64,000 nt of DNA from Heloderma charlesbogerti (GCA_026122225.1 JANEZZ010001677.1:124001-188000), one strand, 5' to 3'. Positions 11,901-23,047 are shown, counted from the first letter of the stretch. A program made the numbers and translations. The notes: a model not told the origin generated them from the letters alone.

Positions 11901-14900
11901 GAAAGGTAACAGCGTTCCGTGCACCTCGGTGTTCAGTCATGCCGGCCACATGGCCACGGAAGCATCTTCGGACAGCGCTGGCTCTTCGGCTTAGAAACGG
12001 GGATGAGCACCGCACCCTAGAGTCGGACACGACTGGTTTTATAAATATTTATTAGCGAGGTTTGTAAACCATTTCTCAGGTGAAACAAAGCCCAAACTGA
12101 TTTACAAAAGAATAAAAACAAAGACGCATGCACACACAACAGTATGAGGTTGGTACGAAGGTAGCTCCTGGCATTCATTCATTCATTCATTCATTCATTT
12201 ATTTTTTTTTTTGTAGGTCACCTTTCTACCAAAAAAAAATGGCGCTCAAGGTGGCTTTCAGAAAAAGTTAAAGTTGATTAAAACAATATATTAAAATCCA
12301 GTGAAAACATAACAATCATCAGTATCGATATTAGTATCGCAATTACTTTTATTTATTTATTTATTCATTCATTTAATTTCTATACCGCCCAATAGCCGAA
12401 GCTCTCTGGGCGGTTCACAAAAATTAAAACCAAACAACACACAATAAAACGATGTAAAATATATAGAACATTAAAACCACACTATAACAATACAACCACA
12501 ATAAAACCTAGCAGCAGTGCAAGAGTTTAAAATGCAGATTTAAAACAGCAAAGATAAAAATTTAGAAAGCTAAAATGCTAAAATGCCGGGGAAAATAAAA
12601 AGGTCTTCACCTGGCGCCGAAAGGAATACAATGTAGGCGCCAGGCGAACCTCACTAGGGAGCTCATTCCAGAGCCGGGGTGCCACAGCAGAAAAAGCCCT
12701 CCTCCTAGTAGCCACCCGCCTCACTTCCTTTGGCAGGGGCTCACGGAGAAGGGCCGCAGAATTATATCCTGCGGGAGTTGTTTCCTTACTCCCCCTTCCC
12801 TTTTATCCTCACAACAACCCTGTGAGGTGTGTTAGACTGAGAAAGGGTGACTGGCCCAAAATCACCCAGTGAGCCTCGTGGCTGAGTGCAGATCTGAACC
12901 TGTCCAGCGTTCTAACCAGCACGCCACGCTCCCTGTGAAAAAAGTGCCTTTATTTCAAATCTTTCCACGCCACTTCCCCGCGAACGACTACGCTGCACTG
13001 ACTGTCAATGACAGGATTGCAGCAGAACTAGTAAATGGTACCGAAGATGGTGACGATTATAACGAGAATAACTTCTTTACACAGCACTATGCATGCTCAC
13101 GGCACTTTGCAAGGTAACATAAGCAAAGCAAGAAAGGAAAAAGTCTGACCCCCAAGGCACCTACAGTTTGGCAGCCTGCAGAATTGGGTGCGCCTCGACA
13201 CCTTGGACAGGAATGCAGCTTAGACTGGTCCAGCTCTGCATTTGATCAAGCTGTGGGCAAGATCCAGAGGTTTCTCCCGGTTGTTTTCAACAGAACAGAC
13301 ATGCACCGGTCCTTAACACTCCCCTTGATGTAAATGCGGCTTTAAAGTCTTGTACATTTTCTTGGATCGTGTTTTAGTTTTCTATCTGTTAGTTACTGGC
13401 TATTTGTATTCCTAAGTTATTTATCTGCTACTTTTATATGCCGTCTTTCCTCTGAGTAACCGAAGGTGTGGTATGTGGTCCTGATCCCCCCATTTTATCT
13501 CCACATCAACCCTGTTAGGTGGGTTGGGCCGACAGAGTGACTGGGTTTGTGAGGACTGAATGCAGGTTTCTTCCCTTCTGGTACGACCCCCGAACTACGA
13601 CTCCAAGCTGGCCCAGGGTGTGTTTCTACATAAATATGACTCTTCTGAACATTCATGTTCATTAACACAGTCTGCTGATTTTTTTTTCCCCTGCCAAAAA
13701 AAACACTTGGCATTTGCACACAATCTGCTGCGGCATTTCAGAACTGATCTTTGTACAGCTAATTCCTTGCTCAAAATCAGGATCCAAGATAGACAAAACA
13801 CACACACACCCAACTAAAGTTGTGAAGTCTTTCAGAAAAATTCCATACAGGGCTATGAAAAATATAACCTTTAGTAGAACTGACAAAAGCAATACTCTCC
13901 TTTTGCAATTTTTTTTTTTGGTTGGTACTAATAAAGAAATTGTTTACTTTACCCATGAAAATAAGTAATGGATAGTTCATAGAATCACAGAATAGTAGGG
14001 TTGGAAGGGGCCTACAAGACAATCGGGTGGCTGTCCAGCGTCGTCATGAATGCCTGCAGTGTGGGAGAGCCCACCACCTCCCTAGGTCATGGGTTCCATT
14101 GTCATATTGCTCTAACAGTCGGGAAGTTTTTCCTGATGTTCAGCCGGAATCTGGCTTCCTGTAGCTTGAGCCCATGATTCCGTGTCCTGCACTCTGGGAT
14201 GATCGAGAAGAGATCCTGGCCTTCCTCTCTTTGACAACCTTTCAAGTACTTGAAAAGCACTGTCATATCTCCCATCAGTCTTCTCAAGGCTAAACATGCC
14301 CAGTTCTTTCAGTCTCTCTTCATGAGGGTTTGTTTCCAATCCCCTGATCATCTTTGTTGCCCTCCTCTGAACCCTCTCCAGCTTGTCTGCATCCTTCTTA
14401 AAATGTGGTGCCCAAAACTGAACACAGTACTCCAGATGAGGCCTAACCAGTGCTGAGTAGAGGGGAACTAGTACTTCCCGGGATTTGGAAGCTATGCTTC
14501 TATGAATGCAGCCCAAAAGGGCATTGGCCTTTTTTGCAGCCACATCCCATTGTTGCCTCATCTTCAGCTTGTGATTGACAACAATTCCAAGATCCTTGTC
14601 GCTTGTAGTGTTGTTGAGCCACGTATCCCCCATCTTGTAACTGTGCATTTGGTTTCTTTTTCCTAGGTGCAGAACTTGGCCAGTTAACCATTAATTTACT
14701 TCTAAAGAGTCAAGATATGGCTCCAAGCGGCAGGTGTGGCATTCTTAACAACCTGATCAGTCATTCATTGACCCAGAGCAAAGCCCCAGTGTGTTTGATG
14801 GAGTTGACTCCCAGTAGGCATGCATAGGATTACACATTTCAATAAGCCATGTGTTATGAAGTTCCCTAATTTAAGCTGTTGGCCTGTATGCTACGAAAGG

Positions 14901-17900
14901 GGTCTAAAGAGCTATCGTTCCACTCTGTCATTACAGTGTTCATGGTCAACACAGACACACGGGAGTTTGTATTATGCAGAGAAGACCTCCTTTGCAGTAC
15001 CCTAAAGGATCTTTTCTTTAGAAAATGACTCATTTGACTGTATCATAAGCAGAAAACCAGACACAGAAAAAACACCCTTGTAGGATCCTTTCTCTGGGCT
15101 GGAAGGTCTCCTCCCTTGTAGGAATGCCACTTTGATTGCTGGTTTGATTTGGAAATAAAGCAAATTTACAAAGGCACCTGCTTTATTTTATTTAACATGT
15201 TGATAGCCGACCTTTCTGCCTGGCGACAGGCCCCTATCAAGTCAATAATGAATTTCACTGGCATCTGGAAGGTGGCTGCAGCCCGGGAATTCGCTAAAAT
15301 GATGCGTGCTTGCTTTTGAGCGTATGTGGAGCCTGCCTTCCTCTCACACTTCTGTCTGCCTGTTTCCCTCTTTGCAGAACCGTTCCTCTGCAAGATCGGG
15401 AGCTTCCAGTGCACGGACGGCGGCCAGGTGGCACTGTGCTTGCGGTGCGATGGGCGGCCCAACTGCAGGGATGGCAGTGATGAGCACGGCTGTTGCGACG
15501 GAAACGTCTCGTGCGGACGCCGCGGGCGGCAATGTGCCGGCGGAGGCCCGTGCCTGCCCTTGGAGCGGTTCTGTGATGGCCACTGGGATTGCCCAGGCGG
15601 TTCTGACGAGTGGGCTGACAGCTGCCGCCCCCCAACAGCCCTGCCTCGGCCAGCGTGCCAAAAGGACGAGTTCCGGTGCGCGCCAGACGCGCCCTGTTAC
15701 CCCCTGGCGTGGGTGTGTGACGGCCACCAAGACTGTTTAGATGCGCGAGATGAACGGGGGTGCAGCTTGGATTTGCCCCCAGAGCCTCCGGTGGCGCCAA
15801 AAACAAACCACACGGGTGTGTGGGGACACAACCATCTATTTTGGGGGGGAACTCTTGTGGGGCAGTTCCCTTTTTTACTTCACTTGAAATGCCTTTCTTT
15901 TGTCATCTTCATCACTGGCTACTGAGCCAGTTTTATCCCTCTTCTTATGCCGTAATACTGGCTCTGGAGTGCTTTGCATCATCTTTACTTCTTTATTATT
16001 ACTCTTCTTATATGTGAATCTCCCTCTCCTGATTCAAAGAGTCAGGACGATGTGCAAGATTCCCACCCCTTTGTTAAGGATTTTGGGTTGGTTGGGGTTT
16101 TTTGGCACTTTTTCTTTTGGGAATTAGATAAAAGGTTTGGATATAGAATCATAGGGTTGGAAGGGGCCTACAAGACCATCGAGTCCAACGCTCTGCTCAA
16201 AACAGGAAGCCTGATTCCCAGGTGATCTCCCATCCAAGTATGAACCAGGGCTGACCCTGCTTAGCCTACGCGATCAGACGAGATCTGTCACATCCATTTG
16301 ATTTTTATTTGAGGGGAGGGGGGTATTTTCAATTATTGTTTATACCTTTGAGTAATTTTTAGTTTTTTCTCAGATTCTGTATAATAAAAATTACTCTGAT
16401 GATGTGTGAAATGGTTAGTCCTAAATGTAAACTAAGGATGAATTTGTTATACTACTTATACAAATTTAGGTATTTTTTGCTAATATGGAAAGATGTGTTT
16501 GGGCAGATGGGTAAATAATTTGCTTTTGCTTTTTGCTTACCTTGACTTCATGGAATGTAAAGGCACTGTGAAATGTCAATAAGCAAAAAGTTCTTTCTAA
16601 GTTAAGAGAGCTTAACGTTGCTATGGCTTTTTTACAAGAAACCCATTTGATGGCAGTAGGTGGACACGTTGCAAAAGGACTGGGTTGATCAGGTTTATGT
16701 TGCAGATACTTCAACATGGTGTAAAGGGGTTGCACTTTTAATTCATAAGTGACTTTCTATTTCAGTTCAGCGGGTGATTCTTGACACTGAGGGCCATTTT
16801 TTTTATCCTGGTTGGGAAGTATATGGATAAATTAATTGCTGTGATCAATGCGTATGGGCCTAACATTGATTCTCCAGTTATGTTTCATGATTGTTATGCT
16901 AAACTGGTTGATATCGCTTATGATTATTTGATTGTGAGTGGGGACTTTAACGAGATCTTAGATCCTTTGTTGGATAGGAGTACACCTTCCCCTAAGACTC
17001 AATCTGCCGTGAGACTGGCACTCCAGGCTTACATGATGGGATATGGTTTAATTGATGCTTGGAGAATTTTACATCCTGCTGACAGGGAGCATACTTTTCT
17101 TTTGCCAGTTCACCATAATTGTTTTAGATTAGATTATTTTTTCATCTCACATCTTTGGTATGTCAAATAAAAATCTGTAATATTGACACATTGGTAGTGT
17201 CAGATCACACCCCAGTGTGTTTGGAACTGCAATTGTCTGACATCCCTAGGGCCCTTGGCCTTTGGTGCCTTAATGTTTCTCTTTTTAATGATGAGAAGTT
17301 TAAAATCCAGGTGTTAGCTGAATTGACAGAGTATTTTAATACTAATGACGGTATGGCGGGTTCATGCGCCATTGCGTGGGAGGCCAGTAAAGCTTTTATA
17401 AAGGGCCAAATTATTGCTTATGCTTCATACAAAAATAAAAAAACTCAACAGATGTTTTTAAATAAGGAGCTGAAATCTCTCATAACTCAGTTTGCCATTT
17501 CCCCTACTGCACAACTTTTATCAAGAGCTGCAGAATGTGAAGCATGAGTTGAATAATATTCTTTGACAGCAGGTGGAATTTGCTCTGACCTTTCTATGAC
17601 AGAAATATTAGGAAAATGGTGAACGTCCTAGTAAGTTCCTTGCACATCGTCTTAAACAGCGTCAGCGTCAAAATGTCATTTCAGCTATTAAAGATAAAAG
17701 GGCCAAGTACATACTTCTCCTATAGATATAAACTCACAATTTTTCAAGTTTTACTCTGATCTTTATAGCACCGGTATAGGAAGATACGGCACTTTTTCCC
17801 CCTCAAGTTGATTGTCCATGCTTAGATTCTACACGACGACAGTTTCTTTTGGCTCATGAACACTGGGGAATCACCCGGTCTGGATAGATTCCCAGTTGAG

Positions 17901-20900
17901 TGTCACAAAGCATTCTCCATCTCTTTAGCTCCAAAGCTGTACTGCCTCTATAACCATATTTTGAGGCGGGCTCCCTTTCTTCGTCGTTAAATGATGGTTA
18001 TATTACCATGATTCCTAAGCCTGGCAAGGGTCATACCTATTGTGCTAACTATCGACCTATATCATTAATTAATATAGATGTCAAAATATTAACAGCAGTT
18101 TTGGCTGATAGATTGCAACAAGTTATTGCTGCAGGTGAGATTTACTGAAAATAGAGAGGGGGTTGATACTCTTAGATTAGTTGTCGCTCTAGTCACTTTA
18201 AACTTAAAAAAGTACCGACCAGGCAGCCATCATTTCTTTGGATGCAGAAAAGGCCTTTGACAAAATTCAGTGGAAATTTATTTTTACCACATTGGCTGAT
18301 TTCAGCTTCCCTATAGAATTTTTGAAATGGGTTAAAATTGTATACTCGGCTCCAGGAGCGAGAGTAAAGACTGTTTATTTTCAGCCTTTTTTACTTGGGC
18401 AGGGCACCAGACAAAGCTGCCCACTTTCCCTGTTGATGTTTGACTTATGCTTGGAGCCCCTGGCATGTGCAGTTAGACAAAATAGTGGTAGTCACTGATA
18501 CTACAATATGGGCTCACCGCCTATAATTCAGTGGACTGAAGACATAACAACACTAGCAATATTTGAAAAAGTAGTATATAGGCATCACTTGCAAATGGAC
18601 CTCTATTTGGTTGACTGGTCTGCTTTTAATGAAGTTTATGTGTAATCTATTCTTTTTTCCTTTTCTCCCTAGAATGTTAAAATATTTGAAATTGAGGACT
18701 TTAGAGTATGTTGTTATATTTTCAGTTTTGGGGGTTTGTTATGTTTTTGTTTGTTTTGTTGAAGCTCACAATGAAAAAATGATTTGATTTTTTTAAGACG
18801 TTCCACCATTCAGTATGTGTAACCCTGGTGCCAGTAGCGGGATTACTTTTCTTACCGATGGACTACCTGAATAAATGCCTGTGACTTGAATGTCATGTGG
18901 CTATACTAGGCTTCCCCAACCTGGTGCCTTCCAGTTGAGTGGGACTGCAATTCCCAGCGACTTCCAGGCGGCCATGATGAGCGACGTGGTGGGATTTTGG
19001 AGAGGGAGCATGGAACATGTGCCCGCTGGTGTATGGAAACTAAAGAAGATGTGCCGGAGAGCCCAAAACAATGATTGCATTTAGGATGAGATAGTGTGGT
19101 AATGGCATTCCCTGGTTACGTTTAGGTCCAGAGGGTGAGCCATTTTCACACTTCTGGAGCCCTTTCTTTGGAACTCCTGACTGGACTGAATTTCAAGAGC
19201 AGGTCAGAGCGATCGCCTCACAATATGACGTCAAAAATTAATTTCGCTGGGATCTGGAAGGTGGCTGCAGCCCGGGAATTCGCCAAAATGATGCGTGCTT
19301 GCTTTTGAGCGTATGTGGAGCCTGCCTGCCTGCCTGCCTGCCTCTCACACTTCTGCCTGCCTCTCTCCCTCTTTGCAGAACCGTTCCTCTGCAAGATCGG
19401 GAGCTTCCAGTGCACGGACGGTGGCCAGGTGGCACTGTGCCTGCGGTGCGATGGGCGGCCCGACTGCGGGGATGGCAGTGATGAGCACGGCTGTTGCGAC
19501 GGAAATGTCTCGTGCGGACGCCGCGGGCGGCAATGTGCCGGCGGAGGCCCGTGCCTGCCCTTGGAGCGGTTCTGTGATGGCCACTGGGATTGCCCAGGCG
19601 GTTCTGACGAGTGGGCTGACAGCTGCCGCCCCCCAACAGCCCTGCCTCAGCCAGCGTGCCAAAAGGACGAGTTCCGGTGCGCGCCAGACGCACCCTGTTA
19701 CCCCCTGGCGTGGGTGTGTGACGGCCACCAAGACTGTTTAGATGCGCGAGATGAACGGGGGTGCAGCTTGGATTTGCCCCCAGAGCCTCCGGTGGCGCCA
19801 AAAACAAACCACACGGGTGTGTGGGGACACAACCATCTATTTTGGGGGGGAACTCTTGTGGGGAAGTTCCCTTTTTTACTTCACTTGAAATGCCTTTCTT
19901 TTGTCATCTTCATCACTGGCTACTGAGCCAGTTTTATCCCTCTTCTTATGCCATAATGCTGGCTCATTGCAGCGCTTTGCCTCATCTTTCCTTTTGTAAT
20001 TCTTCCTTTCTTATTTGTAAATCTCCCTCTCTTGATTGAAAGAGTCAGGACGGTGTACAAGATTCCCACCCCGACACTCTAAAGTTATCCTTGCAACAAC
20101 CTTGTGAGGGAGGGATGGGCCACAGATCAGTGGTAGAGGGCTGCTTTGTACGCAAAAATACGGGTAGGATCTGTGAACCTACCCGTATGCTACGGTCATC
20201 ATTTGAGGCCCTCGTGCAAGGGCCTCCTCTGAGGAAGGTTCGAGCCTGGCAACACAGCAGAGGGTCTTCTCAGGGGTGGCCCCCAGTTGTGGAACACTCC
20301 CCACTGAGGTCTGCCCACTGCCAGCATTGCCATCCTTTCGGTGCCAGGTGAAGACTTTACTCCCAGGCATTCGATAGCCAGGTTTTTTTAAGGGGTCCTG
20401 AGAATTTCATTGTTGATTGTGTGAAATGTTTTTTTAATGTTTGTGTGTGAATTGCTTTATCTGATGTTGCTCTAGTGTATTTTTAAGGTTTTAATCTCTG
20501 TAAACTGCCCAGAGAGCCAGAGCTCTCTGGGTGGCGTACAGAGATTAAAACCGTAAAAATACACTAGAGCAACAAAGCTCTCTGGGCATTACAGAACTGT
20601 AATAAATGAAATGAATCCCTGGCGTCTCCAGGGAGGTCTGGGAAGGACCCCCGTCTGGGACCCAAGAAAGCTGCCAGTCAGTTTGGACCAGCTTCCCCAA
20701 CTTTGTGCCCTCCAGATGTGTTGGGCTACAACTTGCATCATGGAAGGATGGCTTAGACAGGATGGCCGACTGATTGTCTGATCTGGTAGAAGGCAGCTTC
20801 CTAAGTCCCTATGTAAACCAGCTCTTTATTCAGAGTCGTGAGGACCAGAACCTTAACTTTATCTTTAGGGGAAGGACAGTGGCAGAGCACATATGTTGCA

Positions 20901-22433
20901 TGCAGCAGGACCCAGGACGACTGGGATCTCCATTTAGGGCTGGGAAAGAGCCCTGCCGGAAACCCTTGAAAGCCACGGCCCATCAGTGCAAAGAGAAGTG
21001 AGGTTGATGGAACAAGGATCTGTCTCGGCACTTCCCGTTTTCTTGCAGCAATTCCATAATAGGACGGGGTGAGGTTAAAAGTGGGGACCCTCTTTTCATG
21101 TGGAAGACTTGGGGTGTCTGTTTATGACACAACCAGTTCTGGAGCCGACTTTTGGGGTTGTTTCCTTCTGTCACTGGGAGATCTCTTCCTCTCCCCTGGG
21201 TCTGGCTGAGGACAGCGAGTCCCCCTGCCGCTTTTGTCCCAAGCAGCTTTTGTCCCAAACCACTTTAATTCTTGCCTGCAAATGACCGTGCTTTCCTCAT
21301 GAGAGGCCTGTTAGCCCCCAGGGAGAGCAAACTCTTCTCCTTGGCAAGATGTGCTGCCAAATCAACTCTGGGCACATCTGCAAGCCATCCTTCCCGCCAA
21401 CCCCAGACTCATCTCCCTCCCTCCCCAATTCTGGAAGACAATGGCAGGGAGCAAATCCCACAGTCTTTCCCTCTCCCTAAAGCTTGGGTCCTCCCAAGTA
21501 AAGCTATGTTTGTCTTCTAGAAAAATTCCAAACCAGGATCCAAAAAATATAACCTTCATGATGTTTCTGCTGTGATTTTTGGTTGGTGCTAAAAGAAAAA
21601 AAAGTAGTTTATTTTACCCGTAAAAATAAGTCATAGCCATTAATATGTCATACAGCTGAGGGCATAATACAATATAATGAGTGTGCATGTACGTGTGTGT
21701 GTATATTATATTTAACATACACCACCTTTTTCTTCTTTTCTGCCTTTCTTAGATAGCACGGTTGCCCCTGAAATAAATTATAAAAAGGACATTGTGATGC
21801 CCGAGATTTTGTTATCGTCCGTCTTCGGTGAGTAGTGACAGCCAAACTCCTAGATCCCAGCCTGGCCCAAATTAATCATGAAAAATCTCCGACCAAATTG
21901 GTGGGACGGTTTAGCCAAATCTCACTGGTTTTTCAGTAGGACTTGCAGTGCTGCCCTGGGCATGTTTACTTGGAAGTAAATCTCACTGTGTTCAAACACC
22001 AAAACTACCCACCTGTTTTAGCTTAATGCTCTTATGGCCAGTAACTTGGCCTTCGGGGAGGCCTTTCAGACTTTTAGAATGGGAAAAAAAGCTGTGCAAA
22101 AGCCCCAAGGCGGAGTTTCCTCACCTCTGCCCTAGTAAGTGTATTTTGGGATTGCAGTCCTGGCCGTAGCTGGCATTGAGCGAGTCAGAGCTGGCAACCC
22201 AAGGGCAGAGAAGCCGAAGCCCTGTCCTTGAGCAGACGTCCACAGCAGCTGCTCTAGAGAGGACACCAAAGCCAGAAGTTAACACCTTTCTCTCCCTCGG
22301 TCCTCCAGCCCTCATTGCCATTGTGGTGGCTGTCGTTGCTGTGATGTGCTTCCGTGCAAAAACGAGACCGTTCCTCGCATACCTCAGGCTAGATAAAGCA
22401 ACGCAGCATCTGATGCTGAAGGGACAGCCTTGA
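8481..22433 (+). CDS. CD320: CD320 antigen / transcobalamin receptor, with duplicated LDLa exon
   Basis: Type I membrane receptor that takes up cobalamin bound to transcobalamin. Coding exons: 8481-8547 (signal peptide, MQRLLFCSLLLAAARRLRAS), 15378-15815 (copy 1), 19379-19816 (copy 2), 21753-21827 (juxtamembrane stalk) and 22309-22433 (membrane helix ALIAIVVAVVAVMCF, tail ending LMLKGQP). All introns are phase 1, so copies 1 and 2 can be used singly (about 234 residues) or together (380 residues). Each copy encodes three LDL-receptor class A modules; module 3 (CQKDEFRC to DARDERGC) most resembles the second human LDLa repeat. The copies differ at about 7 of 438 bases by eye, three changing amino acids. 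Copy 1 has N for the conserved D in DGRPNC of module 1. Position beside NDUFA7 supports CD320. Whether both exons enter one mRNA is not known. Confidence 0.88.
9268..9398 (+). mobile_element. tRNA-derived SINE, 5' portion
   Basis: Starts GCCGCGGTGGCTTAGTGG (A-box-like), with GGTTCGAGAGCC (B-box-like) and the body GTGAGCTCCCGTCTTCAGCC. The element breaks off at the start of the minisatellite. A second piece of the same family resumes after the array at 11764. Confidence 0.75.
9397..11690. repeat. 29-bp minisatellite in CD320 intron 1
   Basis: About 2.3 kb of direct repeats with the 29-base unit GACATGCTACGGAGGAGACA then GGTGACGGA. Variants include one carrying GGATAGAGACATG, one with GTCAGG for GACAGG, and shortened units of 13 to 15 bases. 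Length suggests roughly 75 units. Most units hold two CpGs. The open frames within it are repeat artefacts (29 is not a multiple of 3, so frames persist only through variant units). Confidence 0.95.
11764..12040 (+). mobile_element. tRNA-derived SINE, 3' portion beyond the minisatellite
   Basis: Repeats the B-box region and GTGAGCTCCCGTCTTCAGCC body seen before the array, then continues to the family's 3' part (AAATAGGTACCGCCTCGGCG, CACATGGCCACGGAAGC, TAGAGTCGGACACGACTGG). With 9268-9398 it brackets the minisatellite, so the array appears to have grown inside, or between two copies of, this SINE. Confidence 0.75.
12345..12770 (-). repeat. Interspersed repeat (LINE 3' end-like), minus orientation
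   Basis: Shares with 20200-20620 and 62745-62900 the segments GCGCCAGGTGAA, GTGGAACGC or its diverged forms, and the tail AACTGCCCAGAGAGC (here reversed as GCTCTCTGGGCGGTTCAC). A (TTTA)n tract at 12350-12372 would be its 3' end. The family is not identified. Confidence 0.55.
12775..12930 (-). repeat. Sauria/MIR-like SINE fragment
   Basis: TTATCCTCACAACAACCCTG followed by TGAGGT and a degenerate tRNA-like end. It is the reverse complement of the CAGGGTTGTTGTGAGGATAA core found in the Sauria SINEs here. Similar fragments lie at 9075-9225 and 60745-60850. Confidence 0.55.
13975..14690 (-). mobile_element. CR1 LINE, 5'-truncated, C-terminal reverse-transcriptase region
   Basis: On minus, 14648-14112 reads as the C-terminal part of a CR1 ORF2 (DKDLGIVVNHKLKMRQQWD, ALVRPHLEYCVQFWAP, LERVQRRATKMIRGL), followed by the typical CR1 3' end (plus-strand GGTTGGAAGGGGCCTACAAG near 14000-14020). 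The 5' truncation is usual for CR1. The frame is mostly open, so this copy is not very old. Confidence 0.9.
15245..16068 (+). repeat. CD320: Segmental duplication, copy 1 (CD320 LDLa exon plus flanks)
   Basis: About 820 bases, including part of the upstream intron, exon 15378-15815 and about 250 bases downstream, recur at 19232-20064 with high identity. The exon-to-exon offset is 4001 bases. Flanking sequence outside these limits does not match. Confidence 0.9.
16143..16211 (-). mobile_element. CR1 LINE 3' end fragment
   Basis: ATAGAATCATAGGGTTGGAA, GGGGCCTACAAGACCATCGA and GTCCAACGCTCTGCTCAAAA are the reverse complement of a CR1 3' end. It abuts the 5S-like segment that follows. Confidence 0.75.
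16212..16290 (-). mobile_element. 5S-rRNA-derived SINE/pseudogene fragment
   Basis: Read on minus it contains AGATCTCGTCTGATCGCG, GGCTAAGCAGGGTCAGCC, CTTGGATGGGAGATCACC and TGGGAATCAG, corresponding in order to the middle and 3' domains of vertebrate 5S rRNA. The first third of a true 5S gene is absent, so it is not a functional 5S gene. Confidence 0.75.
16540..18785 (+). mobile_element. Decayed L1-type LINE with internal deletion
   Basis: Broken frames in order: an endonuclease start (SWNVKA, then FLQETHLMAVGGHV), further endonuclease (VINAYGPN, DYLIVSGDFNEILDP, RLDYFFISH at 16781-17165), then reverse transcriptase (MDAEKAFDKIQWKF, GTRQSCPLSLLMFDLCLEPL at 18238-18497). The YxDD-containing segment is missing: the sequence passes straight to a 3' part (QWTEDITTLAIFEK region at about 18530). 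There are several stops and frameshifts. It lies between the two CD320 exon copies. Confidence 0.85.
19232..20064 (+). repeat. CD320: Segmental duplication, copy 2 (CD320 LDLa exon plus flanks)
   Basis: Second copy of the unit at 15245-16068, with exon 19379-19816. It carries an expanded GCCTGCCTGCCTGCCTGCCT run at 19321-19342, just before the polypyrimidine tract, where copy 1 has a single GCCTGCC. The module 1 calcium-site motif is intact here (DGRPDCGDGSDE). Confidence 0.9.
20200..20620 (+). repeat. Interspersed repeat (same family as 12345-12770) with fold-back 3' end
   Basis: Contains GGGTCTTCTCAGGGGTGGC, TTGTGGAACACTCCCCACTG, TTCGGTGCCAGGTGAAGAC and a tail AAACTGCCCAGAGAGC. The tail is followed immediately by its own reverse complement, producing the palindrome listed separately. 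Confidence 0.55.
20466..20573. repeat. Near-perfect 52-base inverted repeat (hairpin)
   Basis: Arms 20466-20517 and 20522-20573 are reverse complements with about five mismatches and a 4-base spacer. The left arm begins GTTGCTCTAGTGTATTTTTA and the right arm ends TAAAAATACACTAGAGCAAC. Confidence 0.85.
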
Positions 22434-22993
22434 GATGCTCCTTCCCAAGAGGTACGGCTGGGACAGGATTTGATCTATTTAATTTGGAGTCACACCTTTC
22501 CTTCGCTGAGAGCAAGTGCCTGTTACAAAGCCTGCCTCCCCCAGCCTTTGGCCGTCTTCCCCTGCCAGTGGAGTTCAGTTTGTAAGCTCCTTGCAGCGAG
22601 AGACCTGCCCTTGTTGCGGTGGTTATTTATTTAAAAATCTGTTCCCCATAATGGCCCCAAGGCTGGCGCATATATTTTTTAAACTTCAGAAACAGTAATT
22701 TAGTAACATGTCACACACGCACCCAAAAACCCTCCGGTTGACCTCAGCCACCAGACAAGAATCAGCTCAGGGACAGCCAAACCAGTTGATCGGATAGTGC
22801 CAAAGGTCTGGGGGCTAAAAAAAGAGGGAGCAAAGCATATTGGTCTAATGGGGCAGTGCTAAATTTTGCAGTTTACATGACCTTCGCCTTAGCCACGCCC
22901 CCATGGAGACTCCGAAAATGCAGGCAGCTGTGTGGATCAGCAAGCCAGTTCTGATGAGATTTCCTCTCCATCAGAGTCAATCAAATGGGTCTT

Positions 22994-23047
22994 AATTGCC
23001 CATTCCAGCAATTAAGATTTTTGTCTTAATTGCTGGAATGGGTAATT
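22994..23047. repeat. 24-base inverted repeat with a third copy nearby
   Basis: AATTGCCCATTCCAGCAATT plus AAGA (22994-23017) is inverted at 23024-23047 with one mismatch and a 6-base loop. A third partial copy (GCCCATTCCAGCAATTAATG) follows at 23059-23078. Confidence 0.8.

Noticed and set aside
14112..14648. Host gene with a 178-residue protein
   Set aside because: It is the C-terminal part of a CR1 ORF2 followed by the CR1 3' end.
16212..16290. Functional 5S rRNA gene
   Set aside because: The first third of 5S is missing, the sequence is diverged, and there is no terminator T-run. Treated as SINE-derived.
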